From contig NC_087257.1 in assembly GCF_037042905.1 (NCBI RefSeq), positions 26,411,501-26,475,500 of the forward strand: a stretch of DNA of 64,000 bases, in the 5' to 3' direction. Positions 11,318 to 23,019 of the stretch are shown one piece after another (the first letter of the stretch is position 1; each line of letters starts with the position of its first letter). The position numbers were made by a program, and so were the translations under genes. The DNA is from Lytechinus pictus (taxonomy: Eukaryota > Echinodermata > Echinoidea > Temnopleuroida > Toxopneustidae). A model generated the notes under the pieces. That model did no database searches and had not been told where the DNA came from. It saw only the letters and a program-made list of their open reading frames with translations.

Positions 11318-12029
11318 TAGTCCGGGTTATAATTGAGCAAGGTGCCACAAGAAAAAGGAGAAATTTTCATATAGTGCTTCTAGACCAGTTTTTTACGCTG
11401 AATATGAATATATGAGGTAACCAGGCTGTATCCTGAAAATTAACCCGTGAGGGCGCTTTTTTCAAAATGGCCGCCAAATTTTCAGAACATTTGAATTTTC
11501 GTACATAGATTTTGACATAAATATTCCATTGCCACAAAATTAGTGTCATATGAAAGACAAATAAATGTTCTACAATTTGGTACTATTTATAGGGGATAAG
11601 TAGGTCATTTGGCTGAGATTTTAAGTAGAAAACTGCATTTTTTGTCATTTTTTCCCAAAAATTGAAAATTTTGCAAATACATGATTTTACATAATTCTGA
11701 GAAAAATTAATGAATTACCTTGAAATGTTCCAGAAAACTTTATTGACATACTATTATCATGTGGATGAAATTCCAACTCTGTATCATTCTTCTTAGCAAA
11801 TTTATAAGGTATCAAACTTGAATACTTCAATTTCAGAAATGTCGCTTTTTGTATGCATTTCCATAGACTAATACGTATAACATGTACTGTACATGTATAA
11901 TATGTATAATGAATAGTTTAATAAAATTTAAATGCAATTATCTCCGCTTTTTAACCACTTGGAGAGTTAAGAGTAGGCTTTTCTCTATCAGCTACATAAA
12001 ACAAAATGTTGGCACATCGAGGCCTAACA

Positions 12030-13615
12030 CTCTCATGGGGTGGGGGTGTCGAAGCCCCCCCCCCCCCCCCCCCACCCCCTTTGGCTATATCATGTTGTTG
12101 TATATTGTCTATTAATTGGAAAATCACTATTTTTTTAAGCACCCATCGAGGCAAAAGGCATTTCTGCTATACAGTACAGCCACTTTAATTACTTTGAAAC
12201 CACTTGGAGAGGAAAAGAGTAAGCTTTGTCATGTTTGTTCTACCAGCTATATCAAAAGAAGTGGCACGTACATCGAAGCCAACCCCTCTCTGGGGGGGGG
12301 GGGCGCTGGGGAAGTCACCCCTCCCCCTTTTGCTTATTGCCAATGTATTTGGAAATTCACCATTTTGGACCCAACATTAAGGCAAAAAAGCGTTTGTGCT
12401 TATTAGTATTTTATTAATTTGAGAGAGTAGAGTTTGTTCTACCAGCTACATAAATAAGCGCTAGCACATCGAACCCTAGCCCTCTCAGGGGCTGTCTAAG
12501 TCACCCCCTCCTCTATATCATGTATGTTGCCTATTTATTGGAAATTTCACCATTTTGGATCACCCATTGAGGCATAAGGGCGTTTCTATATCATACAGCC
12601 AATTTTATTTTCTTGCAATTACTTTGAGAGAAAAGCGTAGGCTTTGCTCTATCAGCTACAAATTATTAAGAAGCGCTGGCACATCGAAAAATATCCCTCT
12701 CAGGGGCTGTCTAAGTCAACCCCTCCCCCTCTATATCATGTATATTGCCTATTTATTGGAAATTACACCATTTTGAATCACCCATTGAGGCAAAAGTGCG
12801 TTTCTACTATATAGCCAATTTCATTTTCTTGCAATGACTTGGAGAGGAAAGAGTAGGCTTTGCTCTATCAGCTGCATATAAACAAGTGCTGGCAAAGAAA
12901 AGCCTACCCCTTCCGGGATGCTGTAGAAATCACCCCATCCCTTTTGCATTATAGCATATTTATTGAAAAATTCACCATTTTGGAGCCCCCATTTAGGCAA
13001 AAAGGCGTTTCTGATATAAAGAAGTGCTGGCAAATAAAAGCCTACTCCCTTTAGGGGACTGTCGAAATTACCCCCCCCCCCTTGAAATTCACCATTTTGG
13101 AGCCTCCATTGAGGAAAAAAGGCGTTTCTGATATATAGTTCTGCCACTTTTAAATCCTTGAAACCATTTAGGGAGGAAAGAATAGGTTTTGCTTTATCAG
13201 CCACATATAAAGAAGTGCAGGCAAACAGCAGGAGGCTGTCGAAATCACCCATCCCTTTTGCATTATTGCCTATTTATTGAAAAAATCACCACTTTGGAGC
13301 CCCCATTGGGACAGATAGTCATTTCTGATTATGTTTCTGCCTTTTTTCACCCTTGAAAACTCTTGGAGAGAAAAAAAAGGCTTTGCTTTAACAGCTACAT
13401 ATAAAGACATGCTCGCAAATAAAAGCCTATCCCCATCAGAGGGCTGTTGAAATCACCCCACCCCTTTTTCATTATTGCTTATTTATTGGAAAATTCACCA
13501 TTTTGGAGCCCCCATTGAGGCAAAAAGGCGGTTCTGATATATAGTTCTACCACTATTACCGCCTTGAAACTACTTGGAGAGGAAAGAGTAGGCTTTCCTC
13601 TAACAGCTACATATA
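12030..13615. repeat. Left-arm ~200 bp tandem units of the fold-back element
   Basis: The marker CACCATTTTGGA or a variant occurs near 12121, 12358, 12549, 12767, 12971, 13088, 13287 and 13497. Spacing is mostly 190-240 bp, with one short unit of 117 bp. Several units carry a poly-C or poly-G run at the same relative place. Confidence 0.8.
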
Positions 13616-13785
13616 AAGAAGTGGCTCTACTATATACATGTACCAGAAACACTTTTTTGCCTCAATGGGGCTCCAAAATGGCGAGTTTTCCAATGAATTG
13701 GAAAAAATCGTAAAAAAGGTGGGGTAACATCTATATAGTCCCCTGAAGTGGGTCAGGTTTCGATATGGCAGCAATTCGTTATATA

Positions 13786-15621
13786 CAGTGCGTCCCAAAA
13801 AAAAACTATACACTTTTGAAATGGCTGCCAAATAAAAAATGTAGCACTTTGGGGGAAAAGACTTATAGATATGGAAAGCCAATAAAGCCAACTTTCAAAT
13901 GACACCAAAAAGTTGGAAAACTATTCATGCTTGAGCGAGCACTGCCCACTGAAACAAAGGGTATGAAAATTAGGGTTGGCCGGAATTAGCCTTCCAATTT
14001 CTTTCATTTTTTTTTGTTTGGCACTTAAATGTTGAGGGTTATTTGGTGAATTAAAGATCATTTGTGATCAGTTTGTTGTTTGTGAAAATTTAATGCGTTA
14101 TTAAATTGAAATTTAATGCATGAGTGATCATGAATTGCAATTTTTAGTGCAGCATTTTGTCTTTATCATGTGGATCTCAACAATGTGTTCATGAGAGTCA
14201 GGAGAAGAGGGGGTAATATGACTTAGGTAGGTGAAGTATGTTGATGGGATAAAGGTCAACAGAACATTTAAGCAACCCCTCTCTCCATCTCAACCCCCAC
14301 CCCCCCCCCCACTTCTCTCCTGAGAGATTAAGCTCGGCTAGACTGGGCAGGAATTAGCCTTACAGTTTTTTGGAGTGGTTAGTCCTTTGGAACTTGCTAA
14401 GGTAAGGGTGTTAAGCTAAATTGATGAGTAAGATAAGTTTTGGGTTCTTAGGCAAATTTCACGAGTTACTAAATTAAAATTTAATGCATGAGTGAACCGG
14501 AGTTGTAATTTTAGTGTAGCATATTCATCTTGTGGACCTCAGAAGTGTGTTCGTGAGAGTCAGAGTAATGTGATGGTACCTGTTACAAGCAAGAGGGCGA
14601 GATATGCTAAGACTTTGTTAAAAGGGCATTCCTCTTCTTTTTGTCCTTTTTACAAATTAATAGTCAAATGTACCATCCCTTCTCCACCTCCATTTCCCAG
14701 CCCCCCCTCTCTCTCTCTCTGTCTCTTTTCCTGGATTGTAGCCTATTCAAAACTTAACTGCCAAGTGACCGGTGGCTGATGGTCATTTTTTTTATTGAAT
14801 CATTACCAAGAAATTTAATGATTATGATGATTAATGAAATAATTAATTGAAAAAAAATGAATGTTTGATTGATCACATTGCACATTGAATGAGTTGATTT
14901 ACTAATAAATTGTTGATTCAATGATTGATAGGAAAAAGTTGATGCCCCAATTCAGAATTTATCATTAAATCGACATTCTGCTCTGGACTTCACGCATACA
15001 TGACAATAGCCATCAGTCTCACAACAGGAGGGGAGGATGGGAAAGAGGGAGGGGGAGGGTGGGAAAGAGGGAGGGGGCGGGGACTCAATGTTCTGTTGAC
15101 CCTTATTCCATCAACCTGCTTCTCCCACTTAAATCCTATCTCACCCCCCTATCCTCCAGACTCCCATGAACACACTGCTGAGATCCACATGATAAAGTTG
15201 AAATGCTGCCAAAAAAAAGAGATCCAAATGATAAAGTTGAAATGCTGCCCCAAAAGTATAATTTATGCTCACTAATGCATTAAAGTTCAATTTAATAATT
15301 TATGAAATTTGCTTATGCAACCAAAACTGGTCATGGTTGATCATTAATTTATCACAACGCCCTTAACTTTGCAAGTTTAAAAGGATTTGCCTCTTAAAAA
15401 CTGACACAAATTGGAAGGCTAATTCCAGCCCACCGTAATTTTCATACCCTTTGTTTCAGTGGGCAGTGCTCGCTCAAGCATGAATAGTTTTCTAACTTTT
15501 TGGTGTCATTTGAAAGTTGACTTTATTGGCTTTCCATATATGTAAGTTTTTTTCAGCAAAGTGCTCCATTTATTATTTGGCAGCCATTTCAAAAGTGTAT
15601 AGTTTTTTTTGGGACGCACTG
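13786..15621. mobile_element. Tc1/mariner-like inverted-repeat element inside the fold-back arm
   Basis: CAGTGCGTCCCAAAAAAAAA and its complement form the ends, flanked by TA on both sides. The terminal inverted repeats are ~220 bp long and include GAGCGAGCACTGCCCACTGA on the left. The 1.84 kb interior has no long frame; two blocks around 14100 and 14470 (AATTTAATGCATGAGTGA) are duplicated. It is a non-autonomous element. It sits right of the fold-back centre, so it inserted after the palindrome formed. Confidence 0.8.
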
Positions 15622-15639
15622 TATAGCTGAAAGATGGGA

Positions 15640-17100
15640 ACCTACTCTTTCCTCTCCAAGTGGTTTCAAGAAAATGAAATTGGGTGTTTTATACAGCAGA
15701 AGTGCATATCGCCTCAATGGGGGCTCAAAAATTGTGAATTTTCAAATAATTAGGCAATAATGCAAGAGGGGTGGGGTGATTTGACAGCCGCCAAGATAGG
15801 TAAGCTTCAATGTGCCAGCACTTCTTTGTAGAGCAAACCATATTCTTTCCTCCTTAATTGGTTTCAAGGCAGTAAAAGTGGCAGAACTTTATATCAGAGA
15901 TGTCTTTTTACCTCAATGGGGGCTCAAAAAAGGTGAATTTCCAATAAATAGGTAATAACGCAAAGGGGTGAGGGGGTGATTTCGACAGCCCCCAGAAGGG
16001 GGTAGGCTTTTATTTGCCAGCACAAAATTATGTAGCTGATAGAGCAAAGCCTATTCTTTCCTCTCTAAGTGGTTTCAAGGCAATAAAAGTGGCAGAACTA
16101 TATATCAGAGACGCCTTTTTGCTTCAATGGGGGCTCCAAAATGGTGACTTTTCAACAAATAGCCAAAAACCGAAAATTAGTGGGGTAACTTCTATAGCCG
16201 CTTGAAGGAGATACGCTTTGATTTGCCAACACTTCTTTATATGTAGCTGATAGAGCAAAGCCTACTCTTTCCCTTCCAAGTCATTGCTAGAAAAGAAATT
16301 TGCTGTACTATATAGTAGAAACGCCCTTTGCCTCAATGGGTGATGCAAATTGTGACTGTCCAATAGATAGTCAATTACCGAAAATTGGTGGGGTAAATTC
16401 TACAGCCCCCTAAACATTCTGAAGGGGATAGGCTTTGATTTGCCAACACTTCTTGATATGTAGCTGATAGAGCAAATCCTAATCTTTCCTCTCCAAGTCA
16501 TTGCAAGAAAATAAAATTGGCTGTACTATATAGTAGGAACGCGCTTTTGCCTGAATGGGTGATCCAAAATGGTGAAATATCCAATAAATTGGTAATATAC
16601 ATGATATAGACGGGGGGGGGGGACTTAGACAGCCCATGAGAGGGCTAGGGCTCAATGTGCCAGTGCTTATTTATATGTAGCTGGTAGAACAAACTCTACT
16701 CTTTCCTCTCTAAGTGGTTTCGAATCAATAAAATGGGGTGTACAACAAAGCACAAACGATTTTTGGCCTCAATGTTGGGTCAAAAATTGTGAATTTTCAA
16801 ATAAATTGGCAATATTAAGCAACCCCCCCCCCCCGAGAGGGGTAGGCTTCGATGTGCCACTTTGTATGTAGCTGGTAGAACAAAGCCTATATACTCTTTC
16901 CTCTCCAAGTGGTTTCAAAGCAATCAAAGTGACTGTACTGTATAGCAGAAATGCCTGTTTTTGCTTCAATGGGTGCTCCAAAAAACAGAGATTTTTCCAA
17001 CAAATAGGCAATATACAACAACATGATATAGCCAAGGGCAAGGGGGGGGGGGGGTGACTTCGACACCCCCACCCCATGAGAGGGTCAGGCCTTGATGTGT
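15640..17100. repeat. Right-arm ~200 bp tandem units of the fold-back element
   Basis: Complementary markers (CCAAAATGGTGA and variants) occur near 15727, 15925, 16137, 16345, 16563, 16785 and 16978. These mirror the left-arm units but with more point differences than in the outer arm. Confidence 0.8.
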
Positions 17101-17777
17101 CAACATTTTGTTTTATGTAGCTGATAGAGAAAAGCCTACTCTTAACTCTCCAAGTGGTTAAAAAGCGGAGATAATTGCATTTAAATTTTATTAAACTATT
17201 ACATATTATACATGTTATACGTATTAGTCTATGGAAATACATACAAAAAGCGACATTTCTGAAATTGAAGTATTCAAGTTTGATACCTTATAAATTTGCT
17301 AAGAAGAATGATACAGAGTTGGAATTTCATCCACATGATAATAGTATATCAATAAAGTTTTCTGGAACATTTCAAGGTAATTCATTCATTTTCCTCAGAA
17401 TTATGTAAAATCATGTATTTGCAAAATTTTCAATTTTTGGGAAAAAATGACAAAAAATGCAGTTTTCTACTTAAAATCTCAGCCAAATGACCTACTTATC
17501 CCCTATAAATAGTACAAAATTGTATAAAATTTATTTGTCTTTCATATGACACTAATTTTGTGGCAATGGAATATTTATGTCAAAATCTATGTACGAAAAT
17601 TCAAATGTTCTGAAAATTTGGCGGCCATTTTGAAAAAAGCGCCCTCACAGGTTAATTTTCAGGATACAGCCTGGTTACCTCATATATTCATATTCAGCGT
17701 AAAAAACTGGTCTAGAAGCACTATATGAAAATTTCTCCTTTTTCTTGTGGCACCTTGCTCAATTATAACCCGGACTA

Positions 17778-18720
17778 TTAGTAAAGAAGATACATCATGT
17801 CCAGTTGTTTGAATTTCAAGAACAAAATTGGAGGCTTTTGAACTGAAGATTATTGCTTCGCCAAATCACAGTCTTTTGTTGCTCTCTTTTACAATCGGTA
17901 AATCGAAGACACATGTACAGACGACAAAATTTTAAAAGTTTTTTTCTGTAGCAGGACAAACTTTGATTTAACTTTATTAACAGGTTCTTCAGGAGTCCAT
18001 TTGGTTACGAAGACGAAGAAGGAAAGAAAAAAAAAGAAGAAGAGGGGGTGGCAAATGCTCTGGGACGTGGATAAAATTTATGCTGGTGCAAGTGCAAAGA
18101 GGAAAGGGAAAACGTGGGGTTTTATACTGCATTCACACTCAGTCAAGCTACCTAGCTCACACCTCTATTCAAGAAAATATCTTATTGTTATTATTTTTCC
18201 ATCTCATAATAATCTTTTGGTCACCTGATCTAACTCCACTGTCACTGTTTTTGATGGACAGGGCAAAACTTATTCCCATCGGTTAAAATATTTTTATTCA
18301 AATCTCGAATTTCTCATTTTAAATTCCAAAATCATTCTTACTTCCTAATTGGTCAATTAGAGGGGCAGGACTTACTTCATTCAGCGTGGGTACACTGGAC
18401 TCTCTCTATCCCGGGCCCCTACTATCGAGAACCTACTGACAGCTTAAGCTCTACGGAGTCAATTAATTAGTGTCAGACCGACACCTGCCCTTATTCAAAA
18501 TATCAACAAATATATAACTAAAAATTGACAAAAACAATACTCTCGACCTATCTCTCCATTTGCTCTGCCATTCATTCTCTAACACCATTTAAAACTGTGA
18601 AAAAAAATGTTTGTTTGTCGGTCCTATATCCCTTAGGAATCCTTCACCCTCAAATTGCCCTTTTTCTGGAATTCAGGTGCATTTTGGTGTGTTCACACTC
18701 TACATTAATCTTTACTATGC

Positions 18721-18760
<40 letters not shown>

Positions 18761-18800
18761 AGTGTAAGTCGCTACATCATGAATAGCATCAGCCATAGTC
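17778..18800. other. Non-coding stretch with (TA)n microsatellite
   Basis: A (TA)n run at about 18722-18758 is the only clear feature. A Lys-rich open frame at 18.0 kb is low-complexity and not accepted as a gene. Confidence 0.35.
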
Positions 18801-18803
18801 CTT

Positions 18804-18961
18804 GGCCCCTTTGCTATAAGTAACTATTATGGTAAGTTTGCTATCCAATGGTATCTTTCATGGAATCCTTGATTTTGATTGGCTGATGAGCACTGTTACC
18901 ATGGTAGTTACCATTGGATGGTAGAGTTACTATAATAGTAACTTTTATGCGACGGGACCCT
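18804..18961. mobile_element. MITE with CCCTGTTGCATAAAA-type ends (copy 1)
   Basis: The right end TTTTATGCGACGGGACCC and the diverged left end CCCCTTTGCTATAAGTAACT are inverted. The centre contains TTTGATTGGCTGATGAG. A second copy lies at 47524-47655 with the same centre (TTTTGATTGGCTGTTA). Confidence 0.6.
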
Positions 18962-20250
18962 GAACTAAGATGGTCAATTGACCTTAACCAGGATGCAAAA
19001 TTTTTATCACATTCCCACTACATGACAAATCTTTCCCCAAAATGTCAACAGCATCATTTCATGACAATAATTTGCCATGGCAAAAATTGCTTTTCTAATC
19101 ACTCTTGTTTCTGATAAAACCCATTTAGCCCTTGATAAAATTTCAAATGTTCATGTGCCTTTTATGTTAAGACACATACTTTGTGATTATCATTGAAGGA
19201 AGATTTCCCTCTCTAGTATGCAAAAAATGTATTAGCGTGATATTTGGCAATGTCTTATAACTTATATTTTTTCATTTAGTGTTCACAGAGTATACGCGAA
19301 GGATTTGAGCTAAAAGAAGTTTTACAGTGGCTTTGCCTATAATACATTTAATTATCATGTGTATTGTACAAGAAATATCTAGTCAGTTAGCAACAGATCG
19401 TCAGGCACCAAGGGCCGTTTAATGAACCTATTCGTAGGTTTAGAGCACGGATCTGAAGTGGTTAAGAGTCACTTCAAGAACGACTGGTGATCCTTTCTTG
19501 TAAATAATATTCACCATTAAAGGTTCATTGGTGATTATTCAGCGCGTAAGAAAGGATCACCAGTCGCTCTTAACTTACCAACAGCTTTATGAAACACTCA
19601 CCAGGTGAGGTCAAAACTGACAAGATCCTTGTAGAAATATTAAAGTTTATGGAAAGATTTTAATGGATCCCGGAATAACTAAAACTACTTTATTCAAAGT
19701 ATTAAAGTTAGTGCATCAAAACTGTCAAGTCGAGATCATATGGGAGCCTGAAATGTTCCCGTCAAAATAGAGTGAAGCTTTTTTTTCTTCATCACGTTTG
19801 TGTATTGAGACAGTATGACTGCTAACTTCGTAGATATATATCAATAATGTTAGATTACTACACAACGATTATCTATACAATATGAATATTTCAGTACATA
19901 CTGGCCGAAGTGTCGTGGCAAAAATAATCAAATTTGTTTATGAGCAAAAATGTCATCGTGGCATTATAAATTCAGTTATATTCTACTTTTTATCATTGCT
20001 TTTTTTTTTGCAAGATTTGATACAAGACAAAAAGTGCATGATAATTTACAGTTAGTGAAATACCTATTTTAATTAGGAATTGTCAAGCCCTTTCAATCAT
20101 TCAACCAATAAACGAGTAGAAATTATATATATTCTAGTACTTTAATTCACTCTGTCGACTGTAAATAGAGAATGCTATAGAAGGAATTACTGTTCCACTA
20201 GAATATGGGCTCTGCTGCCTCTGCAGAAAAGTTGAAACAGTTCAGATCAT
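18962..20250. other. Non-coding stretch with one fold-back MITE (19411-19600)
   Basis: Apart from the fold-back at 19.4-19.6 kb, this AT-rich sequence shows no gene. Confidence 0.35.
19411..19600. mobile_element. Fold-back MITE with GGGCCGTTT ends
   Basis: AGGGCCGTTTAATGAACC at the left and GCTTTATGAAACACTC at the right are inverted. Inside, GACTGGTGATCCTTTCTT pairs with AAGAAAGGATCACCAGTC around a short AT-rich loop. Confidence 0.65.
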
Positions 20251-20345
20251 AATAATAATAATAATAATATAGGTATATTTACCCAGGGAAGCCACTTCAG
20301 TTTCGAAAACTGTTCTACCAGCGGGCCCTGCTATTATTATCATTA
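20250..20345 (-). mobile_element. SINE 3' fragment
   Basis: AATAATAATAATATAGGTAT followed by TACCCAGGGAAGCCACTTCA and GTTCTACCAGCGGGCCCTGC. This is the complement of the 3' part of the SINE at 6.75-6.96 kb. It lies in the probable 3' flank of DED gene 2. Confidence 0.7.
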
Positions 20346-20515
20346 GTTAAATCTAATGGCATCTTTAGCAAAGTTATCCCTGGGAGAAATCGCTATTCCA
20401 TGTAGTATTTTTATATAGTTTAGTTAGTGACAAGCGTGTTCAAAATGTTACTAACGTCGTGTTATCAAACCCTCAAACACAATTTGTTCTGATTGAGAAG
20501 AACCGATTACGTGAT

Positions 20516-20967
20516 TCAATGATTGAGGTTTTCATGTCCAATCCCGTCATATAATGAGAGGTTTTCATGAGCGCCAAGCATAATATCGTCCACCATGTCC
20601 ATAGGGCAATAGTATGATCCAGCGGCGATGCTTTGAGTCAGAAAATCACTCATGGCATTTGTGTAGCTGGTGTGCCGGATAATATGATAGTCTCTGGTGA
20701 TAGGCCTGGATCGTGGTCGAAATGGTTCTAACAATAGTTCCTGGACTTCCTCGTCCGCCCAAGATGTTTCAATCATTGCCGTCGGATGCTGTCCTCTGTA
20801 ATCTTGACGTTGACTTGGACGTCCTTCAAAATACCGTTTCCTGCTCTTGACAATGCCCCTGTTATTTAGATCCCTGAAACTCTGAGAATGGTGTTGGGGT
20901 CGGGATGGATCATGTCCAGTATGACGTCGGTCCAGATCATCAGGATGCAACTGAGTTTTTATTTCAT
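20516..20967 (-). CDS. DED gene 2, exon 2 (terminal)
   Basis: The acceptor CGCAG ends at 20968. The first two bases, AT, complete an Asp codon begun by G22647. The alternative acceptor ACTCAG closer in shifts frame into an immediate TGA, so it is excluded. The exon encodes 149 residues and stops at 20516. Confidence 0.75.
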
Positions 20968-22950
20968 CTGCGAAAAGATTGAAAGAGAAATGAATTGTGA
21001 TAAGATATTTTACAAAATTTAAAGAAAGAGTTGAAATCTTCCTCTTTAAAATGTTATCTATACTGAGACGTAACTATCTTTCCCAACGCAACAGTTCTCT
21101 ACTATTTCTGGATTCACCCCGTGGATACTTGATTGATTACAGATCTGTTAAGGCGACCGCACACCTTACGATTGGTCTGCAACCCGATTTTAGAATAAAA
21201 TGTAGTAGAATTTGATGTTAATATTGAGACTTGGAATATCTTACTGTGTAATGTTCTCAATCATCATACGAATACCTATAGTCAAATATGTGAATATGCT
21301 ATCATCCTTCTTTAGAATAAAAGCGAATTTAATATCTATTAATGACGTCATAGTAGTCGTACGATTGGCTACACTCTAAATTACAGGGATTTAAAACAAG
21401 TCCACATGGACTGTAGTTAGGGACCAATCGAATTCCGGATTTAGTTTGAATCCTTAAGATTCATTTTTAAATCTCGAAAGATTTAAATTTAAATCATTTG
21501 AGATATAAATTTAAGTCGTTAGGATTAAAACTAAATTCAGAAATCGATTGGTCCCTAGCTACAGTCCATCTGGACTTATTTTAAATCCCTGTAATTTAGA
21601 GTGTACGATTTGAAACTAATTTGGCCTTTAATCCAAAATAAAGCCTTGCAACCTTTCAAAATGGTTATAAGAGTAATCTTTCAATCAATTTTAACCTCAA
21701 ATAAAATGATATGTTCCATTCACATTTTCAGAAAATGAGCAAAATGCGATTTGTTCCAAAATCGGATCGCGAACAGTCGTAAGGTGTGCGGTGGCCTTTA
21801 GAGGCGCAGTTCCAATCTCCTTTCTCTTCTCTGGGGTGTTTTCGGAAGAACACTCTTAAACTTCAATCTTAAAAACTATTTCCTGTATATTCCTTCCAAA
21901 ATAACCCAAGACCGGGCTAGTCTACCCAATGTGCAAACTTACAAGTAAGCATTCTCTTTCAAGAAGAACATGGAATTATTCCTTGATTAATTGCTTGGAC
22001 ATTTTCGAACGTGAATCCACTATCGATAGTTCTTTAGAGAATGTTCCTATTCATTCCAAAGCAGGTGGGCAATGACATAGCACCAGAGAGAGCATATCCA
22101 ATCTTCCTAATAAGATAATACTTGTATTAAGCACACCAAGCCGTGGCGTAATGAGCCAAAAATTTTGAGGGGGCTAGATATGGCATATCGCCTAAAATTT
22201 ATAAAAAGTTGCAAGCGGGCGCGGCGAGAGAGCAATTTCAATTTTTTTTATTGCAAAAATCAATGTTACCACATAAATAATACCAAATAGATTTTGACAT
22301 AACATTCAGAAAAAATATCATATTTCACCCGGCTTCTCTCTTTTCTTCTTTTTTACTTGGACGTGAAAAATTGGAGGAGGGGCAAGAGCCTCTACCACCC
22401 CCCCCCCCCCCCATCCGTACGTCAGTGACACCAATCAAAGTTTCAACACTTCAATGGTGGGCCTATATCCTGGATGTCTTATCTTTGATCATATTTTGAA
22501 GAAAGATCAAATGATTACAATTATACAGCTTGAAAGGTTTTTGTTGAATACATGGGGGATTCCCTGAACATAATTACTTCACAAACACCTTTCAATCACA
22601 TCAAATTGATATACGATACTTGTGAGAGGATATTAAAGGCATTTACCCCATTTGGCCTTCGCCTTCTTCGCCACATCGAACCTTCTAATTTTTGACAACA
22701 GATCGAAAATCAAATTGACATTCTGGTCGTTCAAAGCATCCCTCTCCATTAGAATTTCAAATAAGTCGAGAGTTGATCCAGCTGATCTTATCCTCTCCTT
22801 GTCTTGCTTGGAATTAATGATCCCATCTGTAAGAAACAAGAGGCTGTGGAGGTCTTCGCTGGTGAGTTCTGCAGCTACAGAATACAACAAAGACCTCAGG
22901 TTTTTCCGAACACTTGGCTGTTGTCTAAAATTAACCTCCCGGGCAGCCAT
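20516..22950 (-). CDS. DED protein 2: FADD-like death effector domain plus novel tail (two exons)
   Basis: Exon 1 is 22950-22647 from the first in-frame ATG and exon 2 is 20967-20516; the product is about 251 residues. The DED covers roughly residues 17-101, with LRSLLYSVAAELTSEDLHSL, the STLDLFEIL block and KIRRFDV (an RxDL variant ending in Val). These match DED protein 1 block by block, and the Trp at the exon end and phase-1 donor are the same, so the two genes are paralogues. The 149-residue tail is basic then acidic (DRRHTGHD, RSRPITRDYHIIRH, MDMVDDIMLGAHENL) and shows no similarity to the DSLE tail of protein 1. I recognise no domain in it. An adaptor or regulator of DED assemblies is the likely role. 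A GTG-opened extension reaches 23010 but has a stop just before it. Confidence 0.78.
21149..21800. mobile_element. MITE with ACCGCACACCTTACGA ends (copy 1), in DED gene 2 intron
   Basis: The left end AAGGCGACCGCACACCTTAC and the right end GTAAGGTGTGCGGTGGCCTT are inverted. A second copy is at 27988-28408 and a partial third at 49390-49787. This copy is interrupted by another MITE at 21372-21603. Confidence 0.8.
21372..21603. mobile_element. Nested MITE with CACTCTAAATTACAGGG ends, TA target
   Basis: The ends CACTCTAAATTACAGGGAT and its complement are flanked by TA. The paralogous MITE at 28.2 kb has the uninterrupted site (GGCTACGATTTG-like with a single TA), which fixes the insertion limits. 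The body is nearly palindromic, with AAATTTAAAT at its centre. Confidence 0.85.
22143..22428. mobile_element. MITE with GTGGCGTAATGAGCC end, in DED gene 2 intron
   Basis: The left end GTGGCGTAATGAGCC and the right end TACGTCAGTG are roughly inverted, with GTTGCAAGCGGGCG and a poly-C run inside. Relatives lie at 53796-54051 and, in part, at 29.41-29.65 and 36.0-36.14 kb. Confidence 0.65.
22647..22950 (-). CDS. DED gene 2, exon 1 (death effector domain)
   Basis: 304 nt from ATG 22950 to the donor G|GTAAAT at 22647/22646, ending phase 1 after the Trp codon. The ATG has G at -3 and G at +4. A splice acceptor (ATTTCAG at about 23019-23013) could add an upstream exon; the 5' end is therefore the least certain part. 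Confidence 0.78.
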
Positions 22951-23019
22951 TACTTCCCGACTGAGGTGAGACCGTCGGTAATCACAATATTTTTCATCAG
23001 AAAACGCCACGCTGAAATT

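Larger units (their letters stand above)
11318..17777. mobile_element. Fold-back element with ~2.3 kb subrepeated inverted arms
   Basis: The ends TAGTCCGGGTTATAATTGAG (11318) and its complement (ending 17777) are flanked by TTA on both sides, a possible 3-bp target duplication; TA is also possible. The outer ~600 bp of the arms are almost identical. The inner arms consist of ~200 bp tandem units sharing CACCATTTTGGAGCCCCCAT and CTACTCTTTCCTCTCCAAG-type words, forward on the left and inverted on the right. Orientation flips near 13615. No transposase frame is seen. Fold-back transposons with subrepeated arms are known, including the TU elements of sea urchin; whether this belongs to TU is not tested. 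Confidence 0.8.

Noticed and set aside
11367-11549. Conserved 60-codon frame also found at 17546-17728
   Set aside because: The match comes from the fold-back element's inverted arms; the frame has no start context or protein features and only reflects repeat identity.
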